This document shows positions 30,957 through 39,892 of a stretch of DNA of 64,000 nt, in pieces; position 1 is the first letter of the stretch; each line of letters opens with the position of its first letter. The DNA lies in the NCBI GenBank assembly GCA_900544135.1, contig UQTU01000003.1, forward strand, positions 124,001 to 188,000, given 5' to 3'. Below the pieces are notes generated by a model. It worked only from the letters and a program-made list of their open reading frames with translations, searched no databases and was not told the DNA's origin. A program made the translations under genes and the position numbers. The DNA comes from an uncultured Collinsella sp. GTDB taxonomy: Bacteria > Actinomycetota > Coriobacteriia > Coriobacteriales > Coriobacteriaceae.

Positions 30957-31283
30957 ATGTACGAGCCTTCACGTGTTCTTTTGTCGTTTCATATCGCAGG
31001 ATTTCAGTATGCCGACGGTGCCTTGGTCCTGGGCGATCTTAAGGTCGGCGATAAGCTGACGCTGTGTGCCGAGCGCGATAATCCCCATGACCCTGAGGCG
31101 GTTGCGATCTATTACGGCAACACCAAGCTCGGCTATGTTCCGGGAAACGGGGTCGGCCCGCTATCCGTGATGATGCATTATGGACACGAGGGTGTATTTG
31201 AGGCGCGCGTGCAGCAGGTTGCCCCCGAGCGTAGCCCGTGGCACCAGGTGCGCGTTGGCCTCTACGTGGTGGATGCTCGCTAG
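30957..31283 (+). CDS. HIRAN domain protein
   Basis: A 108-residue stand-alone HIRAN domain: FHIAGFQYADGALVLGDLKVG, LCAERDNPHDPEAVAIYYG, KLGYVPGNGVGPL. HIRAN domains in eukaryotic HLTF and bacterial proteins recognise DNA ends or damaged DNA. GAGGAG precedes the ATG. It is followed by a small acidic protein, a phosphoesterase and DUF2130, all on the plus strand. Stand-alone HIRAN proteins usually have unknown function; a DNA-repair link is inference. Confidence 0.85.
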   Translation: MYEPSRVLLSFHIAGFQYADGALVLGDLKVGDKLTLCAERDNPHDPEAVAIYYGNTKLGYVPGNGVGPLSVMMHYGHEGVFEARVQQVAPERSPWHQVRVGLYVVDAR

Positions 31284-31301
31284 TCGGTAAGGGAGGCTGC
31301 C

Positions 31302-31481
31302 ATGTTTGATGACGATGGCCTGTTCGATCTGACGGATGACCCGTTTGAGTGGGATATGCTGCTCGACGATGATGAGCTGGAGCAGGACCGTAAGAAGCGG
31401 CAGGACAAGAAAACTCAGGGTGACGCTTCGAAAAAGCAAGACAAGCGCCGCCGCGGACTGTTCGGCGGGCTCTTTGGATAA
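31302..31481 (+). CDS. 59-residue charged protein of unknown function
   Basis: A small ORF with GGGAGG before its ATG, 18 bases after the HIRAN gene. The first half is strongly acidic (DDDGLFDLTDDPFEWDMLLD), the second strongly basic (DRKKRQDKKTQ, KKQDKRRRG), ending GLFGGLFG. The bipolar charge suggests a nucleic-acid or protein adaptor. No family was recognised; good RBS and spacing support it as real. Confidence 0.65.
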   Translation: MFDDDGLFDLTDDPFEWDMLLDDDELEQDRKKRQDKKTQGDASKKQDKRRRGLFGGLFG

Positions 31482-31547
31482 CCGCCGCATCGCTGCGTCT
31501 GTATACTTAGCACGAGTTGAACACGTTGCGAAATGAGGACAGAGACG

Positions 31548-32093
31548 ATGATGTGGTTTACCGCCGACCTGCACCTGGGCGACACGAATATCCTGCACGA
31601 CATGGACCGGCCATTTGGCTCGGTCGAGGAGATGAACCGCAAGGTCATCGATGCCGTGAATGAGTGCGTGGCGGCGGACGACCGTCTCTATATCTTGGGA
31701 GACTTTACCTATCGTTTGCCCCTGGCGGATGCTGTGCGCCTGCGCGAGCGCATCGAATGTCAGAACGTAACGCTCATCCGTGGCAACCATGACGGTGACT
31801 GGGAAGATCCAGCTGCGCCCCAAATCTGGGAAGACGTGCGTGATTACCTGGAGATTGCTCCCGGCTATGCCAAGGGCCATCGCCTGGTGTTGAGCCATTA
31901 CCCCATGCTCAGCTGGAATGGCAAGGCGCGTGGCGCCATCATGCTGCACGGGCATATCCACAGCAGGGGAGACCGCACCAACGCGCGCAACTGCGATCGC
32001 GAGCGCCCCATTTATCGCTACGATGTGGGCCTCGACGCCAACGAGTACAAGCCCGTAAGCCGAGACCAGATCTTGAGCTTCTTTGGACTGTAA
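31548..32093 (+). CDS. Calcineurin-like metallophosphoesterase
   Basis: A 181-residue phosphoesterase with all five family motifs: DLHLGD (residues 7-12), GDFTYR, GNHDGD, SHYP and GHIHS. These bind two metal ions. Small cytoplasmic members act on cyclic nucleotides, diadenosine polyphosphates or nucleic acid ends; the substrate is open. The start ATGATG at 31548 follows GAGGACAGAGACG. It lies downstream of HIRAN and upstream of DUF2130 and could be part of that set. Confidence 0.88.
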   Translation: MMWFTADLHLGDTNILHDMDRPFGSVEEMNRKVIDAVNECVAADDRLYILGDFTYRLPLADAVRLRERIECQNVTLIRGNHDGDWEDPAAPQIWEDVRDYLEIAPGYAKGHRLVLSHYPMLSWNGKARGAIMLHGHIHSRGDRTNARNCDRERPIYRYDVGLDANEYKPVSRDQILSFFGL

Positions 32094-32113
32094 TTCTCGA
32101 ACCGTCACACAAA

Positions 32114-32146
32114 CCGCCACAAAGGGGACAGGCACCTTTGTGGTGG
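32114..32146 (+). repeat. Palindromic repeat, copy 4 (variant)
   Basis: CCACAAAGG and CCTTTGTGG form a perfect 9-bp stem around GGACAGGCA, extended by CCG/TGG. It shares the GGGGACAGG centre with the other three copies but has different arms (CCACAAA rather than GCCAAAA). Confidence 0.65.
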
Positions 32147-32243
32147 TTCTGGCGCTGTTGCTATTATGGCGGCGGCGTCTTTTTTGTCCGTGCGGCGCGG
32201 TAGAGTGTAAGCGGTTGAAATTTGCGTCCATCGAGGAGCTGCT

Positions 32244-34001
32244 ATGAACGAGATCAAGTGCCCGCATTGTGGCGAAGTTTTTAAGGTCGATGCGTCTGGC
32301 TATGCGGACATCGTCAAGCAAGTGCGCAATGCCGAGTTTTCGCGCGACCTGGATGAGCGTGTGAAGGCAGTCCAGCGCGAGGGCGAGCAGGCGCTGGAGC
32401 TTGAGCGCTCGCGTTCGACGGCTGCCTTGCAAAAGGCAGATTCTCAGCGCAACGCTCAACTTGTCGAGCAGAAGAACGCCGCGGAGCAGAAGCTGGCACA
32501 AGAGGTTGCCAAGCGCGACGCTGAGCTTGCCGAGCTGCGCGCCAAGCTCGAGGGCGCTGCCACAGAGCGCGAGAGCGCAAGTCAGCGCGCGGCGGTTGAG
32601 GCCCGTGCCGATGCTCAAAAGGAAAACGCCGAGCTTCAGCGAGAAATCGACAATTTGCGTGCGCAGCTGGAGCGCAAAGATGACGAAGCCAAGCTCGTCG
32701 AGTCGGTGGCGCGCAATGCTGCTCAAAACGATTTGGCTGCACGTGATGCTCAGATTGCCGAGCTGCAGGCCAGGCTTGCCGCGGCGGACAAGGCCCAGGA
32801 GATGGCGCTTGCCGCTGCCGCGGCAGAGTCGCAGCGCGAGCTCGATGCTGCTCGCGGTGAAGCTGAGCGCGCGCTTGCTGACTACCGCGCGACGGTACAG
32901 GAGAAGTTTTCCGCCGCAAAGGCACAATCTGAGCAAGAGGCCGAGGGTCTGCGTGCCCAGTTGCGCGAGCAGGAACTGATGGCAAAAATGAACCTGTCGG
33001 AGGCGGTCGCCGCGGTGGAGCGAGAGCGCGATGAGGCACGTGCCAAGCTGACGAGCGAGCTGGCGGTGCGCGATTCTCGCGAGGAACAGGCCAAGGCGGC
33101 ACACGAGCTCGAGCTTGCGCAGGCCAAGCGCGCGAGCGATGACCTGATTCGCTACAAGGATGAAGAGATTGAGCGCCTTAAGGACATGAAGGTCCGCCTG
33201 TCCACCAAGATGGTGGGCGAGTCGCTCGAGCAGCACTGCGAGACCGAGTTTAACCGTCTGCGCATGACGGCGTTTCCTAACGCGTACTTCGAGAAAGACA
33301 ACGATGCGTCCGAGGGTACCAAGGGCGACTTTATCTTCCGCGAGTGCGACGCGAGCGGCAACGAGGTCATTTCGATTATGTTCGAGATGAAAAACGAGAA
33401 CGACGAGACTGCGACCAAGCACAAAAACGAGGACTTCTTTAAGAAGCTCGATCACGATCGTCGCCAGAAAGGCTGTGAGTACGCGGTGCTCTGCACGCTA
33501 CTCGAGCCCGAGAGCGAGCTCTATAACGCAGGGATAGTCGACGTGAGCTATCGCTACGAGAAGATGTACGTGATTCGCCCACAGTTTTTCATTCCCATGA
33601 TTACACTTCTTCGCAACGCCGCCATGGGTTCGCTGCGCTATAAGCAGGAGCTGGCGGAGTACAAGCAGCAGAATATCGACGTCACGAACTTCGAAGCCAA
33701 GATGGAAAAGTTCAAGAACGATTTCGGCCGCAACTGCGAGATCGCGAGTCGCAAGTTCCAAACGGCAATCGATGAGATCGACAAGACGATTAGCCATCTG
33801 CAGAAAACCAAGGAGGCGTTGCTGTCCTCCGAGAACAATCTGCGCCTTGCCAACAAGAAAGCCGACGATCTTACCATTCGCAAGCTCACATGGGGCAACA
33901 AGACCATGAAGGCGGCGTTTGACGAGGCGCGCGGGGCTGCGACAGAGACAAACGATGAGCCAGCCGAGGCGGATTCGTATGAGGTCGAGGATACCGAGTA
34001 G
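32244..34001 (+). CDS. DUF2130 domain coiled-coil protein
   Basis: A 585-residue protein. An N-terminal CPHCG zinc-knuckle-like motif (Cys6, Cys9) is followed by a long Ala/Glu/Arg/Gln coiled coil (about 30-310), then the conserved DUF2130 domain (about 320-550; LSTKMVGESLEQHCETEFNR, GTKGDFIFREC, MFEMKNENDET). The latter resembles PD-(D/E)xK nuclease cores (D in GDFIF, E-x-K in FEMK), which is my inference. The family is often found with DNA-processing genes. Its role is unknown; an SMC-like or nuclease function is possible. Confidence 0.85.
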   Translation: MNEIKCPHCGEVFKVDASGYADIVKQVRNAEFSRDLDERVKAVQREGEQALELERSRSTAALQKADSQRNAQLVEQKNAAEQKLAQEVAKRDAELAELRAKLEGAATERESASQRAAVEARADAQKENAELQREIDNLRAQLERKDDEAKLVESVARNAAQNDLAARDAQIAELQARLAAADKAQEMALAAAAAESQRELDAARGEAERALADYRATVQEKFSAAKAQSEQEAEGLRAQLREQELMAKMNLSEAVAAVERERDEARAKLTSELAVRDSREEQAKAAHELELAQAKRASDDLIRYKDEEIERLKDMKVRLSTKMVGESLEQHCETEFNRLRMTAFPNAYFEKDNDASEGTKGDFIFRECDASGNEVISIMFEMKNENDETATKHKNEDFFKKLDHDRRQKGCEYAVLCTLLEPESELYNAGIVDVSYRYEKMYVIRPQFFIPMITLLRNAAMGSLRYKQELAEYKQQNIDVTNFEAKMEKFKNDFGRNCEIASRKFQTAIDEIDKTISHLQKTKEALLSSENNLRLANKKADDLTIRKLTWGNKTMKAAFDEARGAATETNDEPAEADSYEVEDTE

Positions 34002-34021
34002 GGGATAGCGTATCGCGCAAA

Positions 34022-34059
34022 AACGGGGCCGCTGGCGATATTGCCAACGGCCCCGTTTC
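34022..34059. terminator. Bidirectional terminator DUF2130/DUF3516
   Basis: AAACGGGGCCG...CGGCCCCGTTT, 11-bp perfect stem with an inner TGGC/GCCA, with T-rich flank (TTCGTTTCG), between convergent genes. Confidence 0.85.
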
Positions 34060-34080
34060 GTTTCGTTCCAGTATGTTCGG

Positions 34081-36762
34081 CTAGTCCTCGAGCAGGTCCT
34101 CGATAAAGCCGACGCGGTAGTTTTTGAAGATGGCCTCGCCGCCGTCTTGCGTGGCGTCCAGATCGACATCGCCCATGATGCCAAAATCGTGGTCGCCATC
34201 CTCGTCGGCAAAGATCTGGTGCACGTGCCATACGTGCGCGGTCTTCTCGTCGGACTCGTCAATGGAAAACATCGCGGCGCTGCGGGCATCTCCGTCGGTG
34301 AGGATTTCCTCGTGCTGCTCGTGGTAAGCGTCGAGTGCTTTTTGCCAGCGGATCTCGCTCATGCCCCAGTCCTCGTCGAGTTCGCCCAGGTCGCGAACGT
34401 GCTCGCGGGCGGCAAGGGTCACGCGGCGGAAGAGCGCGTTGCGCACCAACAGCGTGCAGCCGCGACGGTCCGCCACGACCTCGTCGATGCCCTGCGGCGG
34501 CGCGGCGTCGAGGGCTGCCGGGTTGCCGGCGTTTTCCCACTCATCCACCAGGCTCGAGTCCACCGAGCGCACCACAAAGCCCAGCCACGAGATAATGTCG
34601 CGCAGGCGCTCGTCGCGCTTCTCGATGGGCACGGTGCGGTCGAGCGAACGGTAGGCCTCTGCCAGGTAGCGCAGCAGAATGCCCTCGGAACGGGCGATGC
34701 CGAGCTTTTGAATGTAACCCTTAAAATCGCTCGCGCTTTCCAGCATGTCGCGCAGGACGCTCTTGGGCGAGAGCTGATAGTCGTTGGCCCAGGGTACTTC
34801 CTGACAGTACTTGTCGAAGGCGGCATCGAGTAAATCCTCGAGCGGCTTTTCGTAGGTGACATCCTGGATGCGCTCCAGGCGTTCCTCATATTCGACGCCA
34901 TCAGCCTTCATTTCGGCCATCGCGCGGTCGCGCGCGGCGCGCTCCTGTGCGCGCAATACCTGCTTGGGGTCCTCGAGCGTTGCCTCGACCATCGAGATCA
35001 GATCCATGGTATAGGTCTCACTCTCGGGGTCGAGCAGCTCCAGCGCGGCAAGCAAAAACGGCGAGAGCGGCTGGTCGAGCGCAAAGTCCTCGGGCAGATC
35101 GACCGTCAGTGCATAGTCGATGTCTGGTGCGGCGTCAGTCGGGGCGTCGGGCGCGGGCGGCACCTCGGTGCGAACGACGACGCCGGAATCGATGAGCGTG
35201 GCGAAGATTTCGTCGGCGCGAACCTCGAGCTTAGCCTTTTCCTCGGGAGTTTGCAGGCTCGTCTCGATGAGGTCGTGCACGCGGGCGCGGGCATCGCCGC
35301 CCTGCTCGACCACGCTAATCACCATGGAGTGCGTGATGCGCAGGCGCGGCTTGAGCGTCTCGGGCTGCGTCTCGATCAGGCGCTCAAAGGTCTGCTTGTT
35401 CCAGGTGACAAAGCCCTCGGGGGCCTTCTTCTTTTTAATCTTGCGGAGCTTCTTGGGGTCGTCGCCCGCCTTGGCCATGAGCTTAGCGTTCTCGATCTCG
35501 TGCTCCGGGGCCTCGGCGATGACCATGCCCTCGGTATCGAAGCCCGAACGGCCGGCGCGACCAGCGATCTGATGGAACTCACGGGCGCGCAGGCGACGCA
35601 TCTTGTAGCCGTCGAACTTGGTGAGCGCGGTGAGCACCACGGTGTGGATGGGCACGTTGATGCCGACGCCGAGCGTATCGGTACCGCAGATGACGGGCAG
35701 CAGGCCCTGCTGCGCCAAGCGCTCGACCAGCAGGCGATAGCGCGGCAACATGCCAGCATGGTGCACGCCGACGCCGCATCCAAGCAGGCGTTTGAGAATC
35801 TTACCAAAGGCCGTCGAGAAGCTCGTTCCCTTTGCTGCTTCTTTGATGGCCTCGCGCTGCTCCTTGCTGGCGATGCCAAAATTGGCGAGCGACTGTGCCG
35901 TCGCAAGGGCGGCATCCTGGCTAAAGTGCACGATATAGAGCGGGGCCTCGCCGCCGCGCATGGCGAGCTCGACGGTGCCCTCGAGGGAGGTCGTCACGTA
36001 GTCGTAGCTCAGCGGCACGGGGCGTGGGGCATCGACGACCAAGTCGCAGGTAGCGCCGGTGTGTTCCTCGAGTGAGGCGGCGATGGCAGTGACATCGCCG
36101 AGCGTGGCGCTCATGAGCATGAATTGCGTGTGAGGCAGGGTGAGCAGTGGCACCTGCCAGGCCCAGCCGCGGTCGGGGTCGGCAAAATAGTGGAACTCGT
36201 CCATGGCGACGCAGCCCACGTCGGCGCCCTCGCCCTCGCGCAGTGCATCGTTGGCAAGGATTTCTGCCGTGCAGCAGATGACGGGCGCCTTGGTGTTGAT
36301 ATGCGTGTCGCCGGTGATCATGCCGACGTTATCGCGGCCGAGCACCTGCACAAGGTCGAAAAACTTTTCGCTGACCAGAGCCTTGATGGGGGCCGTGTAA
36401 TAACAGCGCTTGCCCTGCGCCATGCCCATAAAGAGCATGCCCAGCGCGACGAGCGATTTACCCGATCCGGTCGGTGTTCCCAAAATGACGTGGTCGCCGG
36501 CAGCCAGGTCCATGAGGGCCTCTTCTTGGTGGTCCCACAGCTCAATGCCACGGTCGCTCGTCCATTCAAAGAAGCGTTCGAAGGCCTGATCGGGCGTGAG
36601 CCATGGTTCGGGCTCGCTGCCGTCCTCGGGCTCCCACCAGGTGGGGGAGAGCGCGCCGAGTGAGCCGAACTCGGCTTCGGTTCCCGTGCCGCCCGAGAAC
36701 GAGCTGGCGGCCCCGGCGCCGGAGACGGTGCTGGCAGCGGTATCTGTCGTGGTCTGTGCCAT
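34081..36762 (-). CDS. DUF3516 superfamily II (Ski2-like) helicase
   Basis: An 893-residue DExH helicase. Walker A GTPTGSGKS is at 95-103, DEFH at 188-191 and SAT at 218-220; motif VI is HQIAGRAGRSGFD. Downstream is the DUF3516 region characteristic of actinobacterial Ski2-like helicases, probably acting on RNA. The N-terminal 60 residues are low complexity (Thr/Ser/Gly/Ala). The start at 36762 (MAQTTTD) is preceded by a weak AGAAAG; the longer reading through 36933 enters the repeat-bearing intergenic region and is rejected. It is followed upstream by trmB and a methyltransferase on the same strand, suggesting RNA metabolism. Confidence 0.88.
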   Translation of the reverse strand: MAQTTTDTAASTVSGAGAASSFSGGTGTEAEFGSLGALSPTWWEPEDGSEPEPWLTPDQAFERFFEWTSDRGIELWDHQEEALMDLAAGDHVILGTPTGSGKSLVALGMLFMGMAQGKRCYYTAPIKALVSEKFFDLVQVLGRDNVGMITGDTHINTKAPVICCTAEILANDALREGEGADVGCVAMDEFHYFADPDRGWAWQVPLLTLPHTQFMLMSATLGDVTAIAASLEEHTGATCDLVVDAPRPVPLSYDYVTTSLEGTVELAMRGGEAPLYIVHFSQDAALATAQSLANFGIASKEQREAIKEAAKGTSFSTAFGKILKRLLGCGVGVHHAGMLPRYRLLVERLAQQGLLPVICGTDTLGVGINVPIHTVVLTALTKFDGYKMRRLRAREFHQIAGRAGRSGFDTEGMVIAEAPEHEIENAKLMAKAGDDPKKLRKIKKKKAPEGFVTWNKQTFERLIETQPETLKPRLRITHSMVISVVEQGGDARARVHDLIETSLQTPEEKAKLEVRADEIFATLIDSGVVVRTEVPPAPDAPTDAAPDIDYALTVDLPEDFALDQPLSPFLLAALELLDPESETYTMDLISMVEATLEDPKQVLRAQERAARDRAMAEMKADGVEYEERLERIQDVTYEKPLEDLLDAAFDKYCQEVPWANDYQLSPKSVLRDMLESASDFKGYIQKLGIARSEGILLRYLAEAYRSLDRTVPIEKRDERLRDIISWLGFVVRSVDSSLVDEWENAGNPAALDAAPPQGIDEVVADRRGCTLLVRNALFRRVTLAAREHVRDLGELDEDWGMSEIRWQKALDAYHEQHEEILTDGDARSAAMFSIDESDEKTAHVWHVHQIFADEDGDHDFGIMGDVDLDATQDGGEAIFKNYRVGFIEDLLED

Positions 36763-36883
36763 GTGGTTGCTTTCTCTCGCGATTGTCCGCCAACTATTAT
36801 GGCGTAGCGGCGGCGCGGGGTGCCAGTGCGCGAGAAAATGCAGGAAATGGGCGTTCTGCCCAGCCGTTTGGTGCGGTTGCCAG

Positions 36884-37006
36884 CTAAGTGAGTAGGCTTT
36901 TTGCAATATCGCGAGCACATGGCTTTTGCGCAAGGGCTCTACCTGCGGTTTTATGTTTCGCTATGCGGGCTGTGCTTGGCTATTGCAAAAAAGTCTACTC
37001 ACTTAG
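36884..37006. repeat. 123-bp element with 25-bp terminal inverted repeats
   Basis: Arms 36884-36908 and 36981-37006 both read CTAAGTGAGTAG then (G/A)CTTTTTTGCAATA-like, with one mismatch and one T-length difference. The interior is 72 bases without a gene. It lies in the 309-base gap 36763-37071. It looks like a MITE or structured RNA rather than a terminator. Confidence 0.7.
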
Positions 37007-37071
37007 GCTTGAGGGCCGTTCGCTAGCGCCTATTTGCGTATGTTTGCCGACGCCGCGACCATCAGAAGCCC

Positions 37072-37911
37072 CTAGGACTCTTGCGGCAGGCGCTTCTTAC
37101 CCTTGCGGGCACGGTTTCTGAAGTTCTCGACGGCCTCTTCCATGCCGAGAGGCACGTAGGTGAGCTCATCGAGGTTTTCGGGCAGGTAGCAGGCAAGGCT
37201 TTGCTCCTGCGCGCGGCCCGCCGCGAGCTGTTCATCGCTGGGCTGCGCGCAGGGTGTGGCGCAAATACCATATACAGCGGCACCCATCTCGCGCGTGCGG
37301 CATTCATATTCGGTCTCGGGATGCTCGGGATGGTCGCGGCGCACGTCATCGCTTACCCAAAGTGTGTCGTAGCCCGCCGCGGCAAACTGCCCCAGGGCGT
37401 AGTCGCGCAACGGCTTGCTGTCGGTGCGCAGCGTGACGGTAGCGCCGGCTGCAAAGAGCGGGCGGTACAGCATTAGGTGGTCGACATGGACGAGTCGTTT
37501 TTTGGCGTACTTGGCCTTGGGCTGTGGCGTGGGAAAGTTAATGGTGATGGCATCGAGCTCGCCTGCGGCAAACAGCTGCGGCAGCGATTTGGCGCCTCGG
37601 GGCAGGACGAGTGCGTTGGATAGCTCCTGCTCGCAGATTTTCTGCGCGGCATAGGCAATGCAGATGGGCTCCTGGTCCATGCCGATAAAGAGGGTGTTTG
37701 GCTCGTGGGCCGCGCGCTCTACAAGGTACGTTCCCTTGCCACAGCCAAGATCCAGGTGAAGGTGTTCGAAGGGCTTGCCGCCTGCGGGCGCACAGGCCTC
37801 GCGCCAATCTCCGGCATAGGCCTCGGGGTTCGTCTCAATCGCATCGGCGTAGCGCTCCAGGCGCTCCTCGAGCACAAAGTTCTTAGGCGTGCGAACGTGG
37901 ACGGCTCCCAT
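37072..37911 (-). CDS. trmB: tRNA (guanine-N7-)-methyltransferase TrmB
   Basis: A 279-residue SAM-dependent enzyme that makes m7G46 in tRNA. Motif I LDLGCGKG is at residues 53-60. INFPTPQPKAKYAKKRLVH aligns with the TrmB signature NFPDPWPKxRHxKRR; the Trp is absent here, a divergence to note. A C-terminal extension of about 60 residues ends in a basic patch (NRARKGKKR). ATG at 37911. It lies between a methyltransferase gene and a DUF3516 helicase. Confidence 0.82.
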   Translation of the reverse strand: MGAVHVRTPKNFVLEERLERYADAIETNPEAYAGDWREACAPAGGKPFEHLHLDLGCGKGTYLVERAAHEPNTLFIGMDQEPICIAYAAQKICEQELSNALVLPRGAKSLPQLFAAGELDAITINFPTPQPKAKYAKKRLVHVDHLMLYRPLFAAGATVTLRTDSKPLRDYALGQFAAAGYDTLWVSDDVRRDHPEHPETEYECRTREMGAAVYGICATPCAQPSDEQLAAGRAQEQSLACYLPENLDELTYVPLGMEEAVENFRNRARKGKKRLPQES

Positions 37912-37966
37912 GAGGCTCCTTGGTCATAAGTGTGGAACGCATAGCTGCACGTTCCGTCAATGGGTT

Positions 37967-37991
37967 GAAAAAGGGTGGGCATAGTTTGCCC
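37967..37991 (-). terminator. Possible terminator after the methyltransferase
   Basis: Minus-strand GGGCA-AACTA-TGCCC followed by ACCCTTTTT. Short stem with a good T-run. Confidence 0.5.
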
Positions 37992-38029
37992 GAAAGATGC
38001 GGTGCGGCTCGGCGGCGAGTCGTCGGTGC

Positions 38030-38902
38030 CTACAGACGCTTGAGAATCACATAGCGATTGAGCTCTCCGCTGCGACCGTCGGCATGGAAGCGCTCAAGCT
38101 CGCGCACGGGGACCTCGCCGCTCTTGTAGAACGTACGGACGCCGCGCACCAGGTCGGTGATCTGCTGATCGTCAAAGTGATGGCAATAGCGGTAGGCGTG
38201 GCGGTCGTTTTGCCAGCCGATGAGGTGGTCGCCGGCTTCAAACTGCGCGGAATCGTAACCCTCAAACGGCGGGGTGAGCTCGGCGCGGGCTTCGGCTCGA
38301 ACGGCCTTGCGCGCCATGCGCTCGTCGTTCATAAACTCCCAAAAGCTGATGGCGATGATGCCGCCCGGGCGCGTCTGCCGCACCAAGGCGTCGAGTACGC
38401 GTACGCGGTACTCGCACGACGGCACGTGGTGCATAAAGCCAAAGCAGACCGAGATGTCGGCGAGCGGGGCGTCGAAAAGCACGTCGGGCGTCTCGGCGGG
38501 GTTGAGCTTCATGAGGGCGTCGAGCACGTCGAGTTCCTGGAAGTGCAGGTTGGGAATGCGCAGCGCGTGGCCATGTGCATCGATGGCCAGGTCTTGACAC
38601 GAGTCGACACCATAGAACTCAAACGGGCAACTGGCATCTGCCGAGGGGTTTGCGCCGTCGACGCCCTTGGCGGCAAGTGCGCCGCCGGCGGCAAAGTTCT
38701 CGAATCGCATGTTGCCACAGGCGAGGTCGAAGACACGGACGGGATGCTCGATCGTGGCGACGTCGAGCTGCCCGAGCGCGATATCCATGGTGCGCACCCA
38801 GCCGGGCCACGGGGTCTGGCGCGTATCGGAAAAGGAAGCGGAGTGCTCGCGATAGAACGTGTTGTTGAGCTGGATGAGCGATGAGGCGAAATCGCGGTTC
38901 AC
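38030..38902 (-). CDS. Class I SAM-dependent methyltransferase
   Basis: A 290-residue Rossmann methyltransferase with motif I VRVFDLACGNMRFENFAAG near residue 75, acidic residue in EFYGVDSCQDLA, and SFWEFMNDERMARK after motif III. The C-terminal half (DHLIGWQNDRHAYRYCHHF) does not identify a substrate. GTG start at 38902 with GGAGGGAG nine bases upstream. It is divergent from the XRE gene and about 120 bases from trmB. A tRNA or small-molecule target is equally possible. Confidence 0.75.
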   Translation of the reverse strand: MNRDFASSLIQLNNTFYREHSASFSDTRQTPWPGWVRTMDIALGQLDVATIEHPVRVFDLACGNMRFENFAAGGALAAKGVDGANPSADASCPFEFYGVDSCQDLAIDAHGHALRIPNLHFQELDVLDALMKLNPAETPDVLFDAPLADISVCFGFMHHVPSCEYRVRVLDALVRQTRPGGIIAISFWEFMNDERMARKAVRAEARAELTPPFEGYDSAQFEAGDHLIGWQNDRHAYRYCHHFDDQQITDLVRGVRTFYKSGEVPVRELERFHADGRSGELNRYVILKRL

Positions 38903-39169
38903 GGCGCGGAACTCCCTCCGTTAGCGGTGCGAAATAAACAGTACGACCATACTACCGTTAACGCCGCAACGGGGACAACCGAGCTGCGGTTCATTGCTTT
39001 GTTTGGACACATTTCCGCAGCTCATATGTGCCCGCAACCGCCAGTTGTCAAAAATCTCACTAGAATAGGTGGCATGCTTTTGGCGGTGGCGGATAGATTT
39101 TTAACTGTGCAAGGCGCCTTAAGAACAAAAACGGTCCGGCGGCACGGCTGGCATCACATAGGAGGAACC

Positions 39170-39892
39170 ATGAATGTAGAAACTGCGCAGCGGCTCGCCG
39201 ACCTTCGCCGCAGCAAGGGCTTTAGCCAAGAAGGGCTGGCGCGAAAGCTGGGGCTGTCGCGCCAGGCGGTTAGTAAATGGGAGCGTGCGGAGAGCTCGCC
39301 CGATACCGAGAACCTGATCTCGCTCGCAAAACTCTATGGCGTGAGTTTGGACGAGCTCCTCAATCCGAGTGACGAGATCGAGGACGATATCGAATTTGAG
39401 AACGAGGACCGCGCCCGTCAGCGCGAGGCCGAGGCCGCGGAGCGTGCCCGCACCCATGAGGCAGCGGCGCGCGCCACCGAGGCGGCAACACAGGCAAGTG
39501 ACGCGGCAGCCAAGGCGGCGCAGGCGGCAAGCTGGAGTGCGCAGGCTGCCAATGCGGCGACGGCTCAGGTGACGGGTACCGGTGCGGCTGGTCCGACTCC
39601 GGTGAAGGGTCCGTTCCAGTCATTCCCGTATTGGGCCGTGTGCTGGCTGCTGTTCTTTTTACTGATGTTCCTGTTTGGTGCCGGCCCCTTTGCTGCGCTG
39701 ATCTTCTTCACGATTCCCATCTATCACTGGGTGGCGCGTGCACTCGATGGCGATTGGGCGCGCGGGGATATTCAGGTTGGTCCGGCACCGGTGGCGGTCA
39801 GGGCCCAGGGGAAGGATACTTCTGCGGAACCTGATGCTGACGTGGCTACCGCGGCCACCGCTGAGCCATGTGCCAAAGAAGGTGACGAATGA
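39170..39892 (+). CDS. XRE-family HTH membrane protein
   Basis: A 240-residue protein. The HTH domain (residues 5-62; RLADLRRSKGFSQEGLARKL, SRQAVSKWERAESSPDTENL, LYGVSLDELL) is followed by an Ala/Glu/Arg-rich coiled stretch (75-140). Two membrane helices (about 150-190, YWAVCWLLFFLLMFLFGAGP and FAALIFFTIPIYHWV) and an acidic tail complete it. GGAGG precedes the ATG at 39170. It overlaps the DUF4097 gene by four bases. A membrane-tethered repressor sensing envelope state is the likely role (inference). Confidence 0.82.
   Translation: MNVETAQRLADLRRSKGFSQEGLARKLGLSRQAVSKWERAESSPDTENLISLAKLYGVSLDELLNPSDEIEDDIEFENEDRARQREAEAAERARTHEAAARATEAATQASDAAAKAAQAASWSAQAANAATAQVTGTGAAGPTPVKGPFQSFPYWAVCWLLFFLLMFLFGAGPFAALIFFTIPIYHWVARALDGDWARGDIQVGPAPVAVRAQGKDTSAEPDADVATAATAEPCAKEGDE

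Noticed and set aside
31161..33455. 764-codon open frame antisense to the phosphoesterase and DUF2130 genes
   Set aside because: It mirrors the codon structure of GC-rich genes on the other strand, has no RBS and no recognisable domain; the DUF2130 frame has both.
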